From assembly GCA_036351335.1 (NCBI GenBank), contig JAZBOW010000234.1, forward strand, positions 1 through 8,236: a stretch of DNA of 8,236 nt, read 5' to 3'. How positions within the stretch are numbered: the first letter of the stretch is position 1; each line of letters opens with the position of its first letter. Under the pieces are notes generated by a model, which saw only the letters and a list, made by a program, of their open reading frames with translations, ran no database searches and was not told the DNA's origin. The DNA is from UBA4459 sp036351335. GTDB lineage: Bacteria > Bacteroidota > Bacteroidia > Bacteroidales > F082. Position numbers and translations under genes: made by a program. This document shows, piece after piece, positions 1 to 5,325 of the stretch.

Positions 1-1238
1 GGTCAACCATTCAGTTGCCTCATTTGATTGAAAAACTGGAAAATGATGAGGCAATTATCGAGTATGAGATCGCTGATTCCACGATCTACATATATGTCAT
101 TGCAAAACATGGTATCATCATACGGAAAGCTGATCTCGATAGTGCCTTTTGGAGTTCCCTGGATTACCTGCTGACCGTAAAAAATGTAGATATTTCTGCA
201 TTCAGAAAAAGCGAGATAATTGATTTTTACAGGCACTCTAACTCCTTGTGGCGCAAGCTTATGGAGCCAGTCTGTCATTTTGTGCAATCGAAAAAGCTGG
301 TTATAATACCTGATGGTGTTTTGGGTTATTTACCGTTTGAAATTCTTTCCCGTACGACTGATCAACCCGAAGAGTTGAGCTTTAAAACAATGCCGTATTT
401 GTTGACTGAATTTCCTGTTTCATATTCCTATTCCGCCACTTTAAAATACAACCCATATTTCGTGAAGGATGGCATCAATAACCAGGAGCTGATTGCTTTT
501 GCCCCTATTTATGGCAAAGAGAATATTGAAAATTCTATAGCACGTGATGTCAGTTTTGATAATTTGCCAAACGCGAGACAGGAAGTGATCAGTATTGAAG
601 ATATGTGGGGTGGCAAAATATATATGGACCAGGATGCTACAAAAGCGAATTTCATGAACAGATCAGGTAATTACGACGTTATTCACCTGGCCATGCATGC
701 CATGATCAATGATTCTGTTCCCATGTTTTCAAGACTTGTCTTTTCTGAATCTGATAAGGATACAGCCTCAAACTTTCTCAATACATTTGAGATTTACGAT
801 CTGGTGCTGAATGCTTCAATGGTTACTTTATCGGCATGTAATACCGGAACTGGAATACTCCGAAACGGAGAAGGTATAATGAGTCTGGCTCGTGGTTTTA
901 TCTATGCAGGGGTTCCTTCTATTGTCATGACTTTGTGGGAAGTACAGGATAAAAGTGGTTCCGATATCATGACGAGGTATTACCAGAATTTAAAATTGGG
1001 AGATGATAAAGACGTAGCTCTGCGAGATGCTAAGTTAGAATTTTTAAAAGATTCACCTGATTACAGTACACATCCATTTTACTGGTCAGCTTACATCGTG
1101 ACAGGCGATACGCAACCAATAAAAAGCAATAAACTACCTGCCATCATTTCATTGATCGTTGCCGGGGGCGTGATCCTTTTCATGGTAATCCTTTTACTGA
1201 TTATAAGACATAAAAAAAGAAGCGGAAAAACTATTTAG
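1..1238 (+). CDS. CHAT-domain protease, membrane-anchored, 5'-truncated by window edge
   Basis: The reading frame is open from base 3 with no stop, so the gene almost certainly begins upstream. A TTG at 15 is only the first possible start codon in the window. Numbering from that codon (407 residues), the protein is a CHAT domain, the caspase/separase-like cysteine peptidase fold. The beginning (DEAIIEYEIADSTIYIYVI) matches the usual first strands of the domain. The predicted catalytic histidine is H228 in HLAMHA, and the cysteine is C275 in SACNTG. These are followed by the typical GEGIMSLARGFIYAG and VMTLWEV segments. Residues 374-397 form a hydrophobic membrane segment, followed by a basic tail (RHKKRSGKTI). 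By the positive-inside rule the tail is cytoplasmic and the CHAT domain periplasmic. Family members of this type usually carry TPR repeats N-terminal to the CHAT domain; those would lie outside the window. The gene is convergent with a sigma/TPR operon. Domain call is firm; substrate unknown. Confidence 0.93.
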   Translation, partial: STIQLPHLIEKLENDEAIIEYEIADSTIYIYVIAKHGIIIRKADLDSAFWSSLDYLLTVKNVDISAFRKSEIIDFYRHSNSLWRKLMEPVCHFVQSKKLVIIPDGVLGYLPFEILSRTTDQPEELSFKTMPYLLTEFPVSYSYSATLKYNPYFVKDGINNQELIAFAPIYGKENIENSIARDVSFDNLPNARQEVISIEDMWGGKIYMDQDATKANFMNRSGNYDVIHLAMHAMINDSVPMFSRLVFSESDKDTASNFLNTFEIYDLVLNASMVTLSACNTGTGILRNGEGIMSLARGFIYAGVPSIVMTLWEVQDKSGSDIMTRYYQNLKLGDDKDVALRDAKLEFLKDSPDYSTHPFYWSAYIVTGDTQPIKSNKLPAIISLIVAGGVILFMVILLLIIRHKKRSGKTI

Positions 1239-1251
1239 TTTTTCCGCTTCT
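1218..1251. terminator. Bidirectional intrinsic terminator between convergent genes
   Basis: The left arm 1218-1233 and the right arm 1236-1251 are perfect reverse complements over 16 bp, separated by only TT. The arms contain GAAGCGG / CCGCTTC at the base. On the minus strand the stem is followed by seven Ts (complement of A1212-1218), which makes a good terminator for the leftward sigma/TPR operon. On the plus strand the sequence after the stem is only moderately T-rich. The TAG stop codon of the CHAT gene (1236-1238) lies inside the stem, so the structure also closes that gene tightly. The symmetry is seen directly; termination is inferred. Confidence 0.85.
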
Positions 1252-1292
1252 CTGCTTGCTTGTTCTTCACGTCTGTTTTAATGACGTATTGA

Positions 1293-1955
1293 TTAATTGT
1301 TTCCCATATCCTCTAAGAGTTGTTGGGCCCTGATGTTATAAATTGTATTACTATTAGTAATTTTCGTTAGTAATTGTTTAGCCTGGTCTGTATTATCTGT
1401 TGCCACATAACACAACCCGAGGTTCCATTCAGCCTGGTCAATGAATAAATTGTCTTTTTGATCGATTATATTTTTGAATGCTACGATTGCCTGATCGTAT
1501 TGTTTGAGTTCCATGTAAGAAAAACCGGAATATAAACTGGCTACGACATTATCGGGAGCCAATTGAAATGTGGTTAGTGCTTTTTGGTAGTTCTGTTGGT
1601 CGAAATATTTTAATCCATCATTCACAGGGCTAAAATCTGCCACGTTAGTGGACCTTACAGTTACCATCGAATTTTCAGTTGTATAATATTTGCTGAAGAT
1701 TTCTTGATTGGTTGTTGTGCTATTCATATTGAATAAAAAGCTGGCGCCAACCATTATGAAAATAGCAATTGATGCTGCAATCGATTGTACTTTCCATGAG
1801 AAGATGCTGATTACATAATTGCTGTTTTGCGACTCTTTATTGTGAATGCTTACCAACGTGTCTCTTAATGCCAATTTATGCTCATCCTGAATGGCTTGAA
1901 GGAATTCGCCATCAGGGAGGTCATTATTGATCATATGAATGTTATCCGGTTTCAT
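1293..1955 (-). CDS. Single-pass membrane TPR protein, probable anti-sigma factor
   Basis: A 220-residue protein. The N-terminal part (about 1-57, with NNDLPDGEFLQAIQDEHKLALRDTL) has the short acidic helical pattern seen at the start of Bacteroidota anti-sigma proteins. A hydrophobic segment at about 58-76 (SIAASIAIFIMVGASFLF) is the only membrane helix. Residues about 110-210 contain three degenerate TPR units: GLKYFDQQNYQKALTTF, SGFSYMELKQYDQAIVAF and NLGLCYVATDNTDQAKQLL. A lysine just before the helix suggests N-terminus in the cytoplasm and TPRs in the periplasm. The ATG lies 5 nt after the stop of the sigma-factor gene, so the two are one operon and probably translationally coupled. I infer that the N-terminal part binds and holds the sigma factor and that the TPRs sense a periplasmic partner. 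There is no zinc-binding HxxxCxxC motif, so it is not a classical ZAS anti-sigma factor. Domain layout is firm; anti-sigma role rests on context and the N-terminal pattern. Confidence 0.85.
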   Translation of the reverse strand: MKPDNIHMINNDLPDGEFLQAIQDEHKLALRDTLVSIHNKESQNSNYVISIFSWKVQSIAASIAIFIMVGASFLFNMNSTTTNQEIFSKYYTTENSMVTVRSTNVADFSPVNDGLKYFDQQNYQKALTTFQLAPDNVVASLYSGFSYMELKQYDQAIVAFKNIIDQKDNLFIDQAEWNLGLCYVATDNTDQAKQLLTKITNSNTIYNIRAQQLLEDMGNN

Positions 1956-1960
1956 TTCTT

Positions 1961-2545
1961 TTACAGTTTTAGCGTATTGTCATTATTCTCTTTTATTTTT
2001 TTGAGCAGTTGTTCTTTACAAAGCCTTCTTTTCTTGTATGTGAAGCCTGTTGATTTGTAGCCTAATTCTTCTGTTATCTCGTTTGTTGTTAAACCCTTTG
2101 CGAGCAATTTAAACAGTTTCTGACATTCTTTGCTAAGTTTTAAGAAGTTCTCTTGATATAATCTTACACGTTCTTCTTGTTCGAGTGCTTCGTCCAGTTG
2201 TACAACATAATTGTTGTAACCGTAAATTTCTGTTTCGTTTTTGTACTCAAACTCCTCGTGCTGATTTGGCGAACTATCTCTTAGTTGTTTTAACCACCTA
2301 TATTTACAAACACTGTAAAAATAAGTTATAAAAGTATTTTTTAAGATCAAGTTCCCCGATCGTACCTGCTCGTATACGACCATCAAACTGTCCTGAAAAA
2401 CATCCCATGCATCGGTTTCGCTTCCACCATGTTTTAACACATAGCTTTTTATGGATGCAAAGTACTTGTCATACACATATTGAATAACGATTCTATCGTT
2501 TTCAACTATACCAGCAAGGATTCTTTCAGTCGAGAACTTTGCCAC
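1961..2545 (-). CDS. ECF-type RNA polymerase sigma factor (sigma-70 family)
   Basis: A 194-residue two-domain sigma factor that would redirect RNA polymerase to a dedicated promoter set. Region 2 spans about residues 17-90: the DAWDVFQD box (45-52) matches the conserved DAeDvfQe segment, and TYFYSVCKYRWLKQLR (74-89) is the region 2.3/2.4 helix that melts and reads the -10 element. Region 4 spans about 133-187, with a helix-turn-helix starting near LTTNEITEELGY and the recognition helix ending in KKRRLCKEQLLKKI. There is no region 1 or 3, as expected for ECF sigmas. The start is GTG (2543-2545). An in-frame TGA lies two codons upstream, and the MAKFSTERILAGIVEND beginning looks natural for the family, so GTG is preferred over any internal start. 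It is the first gene of an operon with the membrane TPR protein 5 nt downstream, its likely regulator. Confidence 0.93.
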   Translation of the reverse strand: MAKFSTERILAGIVENDRIVIQYVYDKYFASIKSYVLKHGGSETDAWDVFQDSLMVVYEQVRSGNLILKNTFITYFYSVCKYRWLKQLRDSSPNQHEEFEYKNETEIYGYNNYVVQLDEALEQEERVRLYQENFLKLSKECQKLFKLLAKGLTTNEITEELGYKSTGFTYKKRRLCKEQLLKKIKENNDNTLKL

Positions 2546-2805
2546 TGTTCAATTATTAGTACCAGATTAATGTAAAATTATACCCCCTTTTCAGTTTATT
2601 TTTTTGTTGTCAGTCTTTATGGCAATATAGAAGCCTGATATACAATAAAATATAAGTATGTAATTTTACGAATTCATTTTAATTATTATATAACGCCTTA
2701 GTATTATCTCTTAATTTACGTAGGAATCAATACTATGTTACAATTGAGCCGCATTATTCATGTTTAAAAAAACATCATCTATCAGGTTTTTTAATAAATT
2801 TGAAT
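2546..2805. other. Divergent intergenic region, AT-rich
   Basis: These 260 nt separate the sigma-factor gene (leftward) from the secreted nuclease gene (rightward), so they must hold promoters for both directions. I see no clear TTG-N19-TAnnTTTG Bacteroidota promoter at a usable distance for the rightward gene. A 9-bp element, TAATTTTAC, occurs in both orientations: minus strand 2580-2572 and plus strand 2661-2669. Just before the nuclease start, AAAAAAC (2767-2773) and GTTTTTT (2786-2792) could pair around a 12-nt loop. No small gene or RNA gene is recognised. Confidence 0.5.
2569..2606 (-). promoter_or_regulatory. Candidate promoter of the sigma/TPR operon
   Basis: On the minus strand a run GGGGG (2587-2583) leads directly into GTATAATTTTA, giving a perfect TATAAT at 2582-2577. 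This is about 31 nt ahead of the GTG start of the sigma gene, a sensible distance for a short leader. At the usual -35 distance there is only an A-run, not TTGACA or the TTG of the Bacteroidota -33 box. The element could therefore be a non-housekeeping, possibly autoregulated promoter, or simply AT-rich chance. Confidence 0.25.
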
Positions 2806-3837
2806 ATGCATAAAGCTTTTGTATTCATCTTGGCTATTTCTCTTGTCCAAATCTTCTGGGGGCAGGAAACTTCCACATCGAATAATGATAAAAGCAACCG
2901 CTTTGTATTTTACAATGTAGAGAATTATTTCGACCCGTATGTAGATTCAACACGTGAATATAATGAATTCACCTATGAAGGTAATCTGCACTGGAGTTAC
3001 AAGAAGTATGAAAAGAAGAGAAATGATTTGTATAAAACACTTGCTGCTATTTCAGGATGGAAACCGCTGACAGTTATTGGCCTGGCCGAAATTGAGAACT
3101 ATCTTGTACTTCACGAATTGGTTACAAAAACGCCTTTAAAGCATGAAAATTATCAAATTGTACATTTTGATTCTGAAGACTTTAGAGGAATAGAAACGGG
3201 CATTATTTATAATGCTGACCTGTTTCTGCTTTTGCATGCCGCCGCGATCGAAATTGTTACTCCTGACGATACCAGTTTTAAAACGAGGGATATCATCTAC
3301 CTGAAGGGCCTAATGGAATCAGACACGATTCACCTTTTCTATAATCACTGGACTTCAAGATACCGCGGTCTGCTTGAATCAAAAAACTATAGATTGCTGG
3401 CCGCACAGCAATTAAAAATGGCTATTGATTCAATTCACGCCACAAATCCGCTGGCGAATATCTTGTGTATGGGCGATTTTAATGACAACCCAACAGATGA
3501 AAGCATTCAATACCTGATCGAAGAAGGTGCCTGTAAAATGGAAGCGCTACCATACAGCAATAAAAATAAGGATGTGAAAGGCACCCTAAAATACCAGGGA
3601 AACTGGAGTTATTTTGATCAGGCAATTGTGTCTGAACCGCTTTACAAGAACGATATCGGTTTGTTTATTAAGGGTCAAATAACTCGAATATTTGATGCTG
3701 AATTTCTGCTCGAAGATGACGAGAAATTTTTAGGGGTAAAACCATTCCGAACAAACATTGGGTTTAAATATAATGGTGGCATAAGTGATCATTTACCTAT
3801 CTATGTCGATATCGTCAAAAAGAAAGCTACGCGATGA
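2806..3837 (+). CDS. Secreted endonuclease/exonuclease/phosphatase (EEP) family hydrolase
   Basis: A 343-residue protein of the DNase I-like EEP fold, metal-dependent phosphodiesterases or nucleases. The ATG at 2806 is preferred over the in-frame TTG at 2800 because it starts a compact signal peptide (MHKAFVFILAISLVQIFWG, probable cleavage before QET), so the enzyme is exported. The catalytic set appears complete: N37 in YNVEN, E95 in GLAEIEN, N180/H181 in YNHWTSR, D224 and N226 in CMGDFNDNP, and the C-terminal D328/H329 in SDHLP. The acidic and Asn residues bind Mg or Mn; the two His act on the scissile phosphate. Length and motif spacing fit Bacteroidota secreted EEP proteins. Substrate (extracellular DNA, RNA, or a phosphoester) cannot be told from sequence. 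Its TGA overlaps the ATG of the transporter gene that follows, so the two are co-expressed. Confidence 0.9.
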   Translation: MHKAFVFILAISLVQIFWGQETSTSNNDKSNRFVFYNVENYFDPYVDSTREYNEFTYEGNLHWSYKKYEKKRNDLYKTLAAISGWKPLTVIGLAEIENYLVLHELVTKTPLKHENYQIVHFDSEDFRGIETGIIYNADLFLLLHAAAIEIVTPDDTSFKTRDIIYLKGLMESDTIHLFYNHWTSRYRGLLESKNYRLLAAQQLKMAIDSIHATNPLANILCMGDFNDNPTDESIQYLIEEGACKMEALPYSNKNKDVKGTLKYQGNWSYFDQAIVSEPLYKNDIGLFIKGQITRIFDAEFLLEDDEKFLGVKPFRTNIGFKYNGGISDHLPIYVDIVKKKATR

Positions 3838-5099
3838 ATAGCCGGGCATTGGGGCATTTTATTAGAATTATTGGGCCTGGTTTATTATATGCAGGTGCAG
3901 CCATTGGGGTATCGCATTTAGTACAATCAACCCGGGCGGGCGCCATGTTCAATTTCGACCTGGTTTGGGTATTGATTGTTGCCAACTTTCTTAAATATCC
4001 TTTTTTTGAATACGGCCCCAGGTATGTTACTGCCACAGGTACTTCACTTATTGACGGGTATTATAAGATCGGTAAATGGGCAGTTGTGGTTTTTGCATTG
4101 CTTACCATCCTTTCCATGTTTATTATCCAGGCAGCGGTTACTGTTGTTACAGTGGGTATCATGGTGTACGTGTTTCACATCACCATCAATATTACAATGC
4201 TATCTGTGATGGTACTGGTAGCATCAGCAATATTTCTGATTTCGGGGAAATATAGCACGCTTGACAAAGTGATCAAGTTCATTATTATTGTGTTGGCGCT
4301 ATCCACGGTGGTTGCCGTTTTTGCTTCATTGGGTATTCACTCGGAAATATCACCTGAAACTATTCACAGCTTTCATTGGACAAATGCGGCGGATGTATTT
4401 TTCCTGATCGCTTTTATTGGCTGGATGCCTGCACCCATTGATGTGTCTGTTTGGTCTTCCATATGGAATCTGGAAAAGAATAAGGATTTGGGCTATATAC
4501 CAACAATGAAAAATGTGCTGCTGGAGTTTAAAATAGGGTATATCGGAACTGCACTTCTGGCATTGGGCTTTCTGACATTAGGTGCCCTTGTGATGTCAGG
4601 CACTGGCAATGAACTTTCATCAAGTGGGGTGGTTTTTGCCGGGCAGTTGATCAATATGTATACGGATAGTATCGGAAGCTGGTCGTATTGGATCATCTCA
4701 ATGGCTGCTCTAACTACTATGTTGTCTACCACAATAACGGTATTGGATGCGTATTCAAGGGTGATGAATCCTATTACACAACATCTGTTACCCGGTCTCT
4801 GGAACAAAGTTGAAAATAAAGAAAAATTGAGATGGTTTTGGTATGTCCTAATAATCGCAGGTGCTTCTATTATCCTTGCATTTGCGGCAAAATCGATGGT
4901 GCATATGGTAACAATGGCCACAACCATATCATTTTTAATGGCGCCTATATTTGCCTGGCTGAATTATAAAGTTGTGACGGATGGTCACATGCCGCCTGAA
5001 TCAAGACCCGGCAAATTTCTGAGGGTGCTCTCTTGGATCGGTATTGGTTTCTTTACCGTTTTCTCAATGGTCTACGTCTACTGGCGTTTTCTCTTGTGA
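3834..5099 (+). CDS. NRAMP-fold transporter of a divergent clade lacking the DPGN motif
   Basis: A 421-residue inner-membrane protein with about eleven hydrophobic helices. It is related to NRAMP/MntH divalent-metal transporters: the opening IIGPGLLYAGAAIG...TRAGA aligns without gaps to the canonical helix 1. However, the canonical DPGN metal-binding tetrad is replaced by GVSH (G25-H28). In helix 6, MPHN is replaced by MPAP (M198-P201), followed by D203. The metal-coordinating Met198 position is kept, while the Asp and Asn of helix 1 are lost. Other family-like segments include KYPFFEYGPRYVTATG (about 54-69) in helix 2 and the following loop. The ATG is embedded in the stop of the upstream secreted EEP gene (ATGA), a sign of translational coupling. 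Substrate should not be called Mn or Fe by default; this group is usually annotated simply as Nramp family. Fold assignment strong, function uncertain. Confidence 0.88.
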   Translation: MNSRALGHFIRIIGPGLLYAGAAIGVSHLVQSTRAGAMFNFDLVWVLIVANFLKYPFFEYGPRYVTATGTSLIDGYYKIGKWAVVVFALLTILSMFIIQAAVTVVTVGIMVYVFHITINITMLSVMVLVASAIFLISGKYSTLDKVIKFIIIVLALSTVVAVFASLGIHSEISPETIHSFHWTNAADVFFLIAFIGWMPAPIDVSVWSSIWNLEKNKDLGYIPTMKNVLLEFKIGYIGTALLALGFLTLGALVMSGTGNELSSSGVVFAGQLINMYTDSIGSWSYWIISMAALTTMLSTTITVLDAYSRVMNPITQHLLPGLWNKVENKEKLRWFWYVLIIAGASIILAFAAKSMVHMVTMATTISFLMAPIFAWLNYKVVTDGHMPPESRPGKFLRVLSWIGIGFFTVFSMVYVYWRFLL

Positions 5100-5325
5100 T
5101 AAAAACCGATTTATTGTTGTTTGCATTTGCAGTTGTATGGGAGGATAAAGGGAAATCGATTATAAGGAGTCACTTGGACTGAAATAGATTGGCACAAAAA
5201 GTAAACGAATTTTAGGATTATTAGAAGAAAAGTAAAATGTACGTTATCAAATTGAAATATAAAAACTTTGCTCTATCAGTTCTGAAATGCAGATAGCTAC
5301 TATTTCCTTTATACCATCACCCTAC
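5100..5325. other. Convergent intergenic spacer
   Basis: These 226 nt lie between the transporter stop and the stop of the leftward AddB-like gene. The region is AT-rich. I found no recognisable gene, no tRNA and no strong terminator for the rightward operon; the best short stem there (AGTC/GACT around 5169-5181) is only 4 bp. Confidence 0.5.
5261..5297 (-). terminator. Weak candidate terminator for the AddB-like operon
   Basis: On the minus strand, about 30 nt past the AddB-like stop codon, CTATC (5296-5292) can pair with GATAG (5277-5273). A small TCTG/CAGA stem could form instead in the same stretch. Downstream lies TTTTT (complement of 5261-5265), but 7 nt beyond the stem rather than abutting it. 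The stem is short and imperfect, so this is only a candidate. Confidence 0.25.

Noticed and set aside
3..287. A 94-codon minus-strand open frame opposite the CHAT gene.
   Set aside because: It lies fully antisense to conserved CHAT coding sequence and shows no family features.
1269..1287. A 5-bp inverted repeat ACGTC/GACGT between the convergent CHAT and TPR genes.
   Set aside because: Short stem with a 9-nt loop and no T-run on either strand; the adjacent 16-bp hairpin explains termination better.
1..2545. A type III-E CRISPR (Craspase) locus, because of the CHAT protease beside an ECF sigma factor.
   Set aside because: No repeat array, no Cas7-11, no Csx30-like or Csx31-like gene, and the CHAT protein has a membrane anchor.
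2760..2775. ATGTTT-AAAA-AAACAT palindrome upstream of the nuclease gene, considered as an operator.
   Set aside because: Six A/T-dominated pairs in an AT-rich region, with no second copy; not distinguishable from chance.
2795..2802. A perfect TAAATTTG, matching the Bacteroidota -7 box TAnnTTTG, directly before the nuclease gene.
   Set aside because: It ends 3 nt before the ATG, so transcription would start inside the coding sequence, and there is no TTG at the -33 distance.
2800..2805. An in-frame TTG that would extend the EEP protein by two residues.
   Set aside because: The ATG two codons later gives a normal signal peptide, and TTG is the weaker start; nothing favours the extension.
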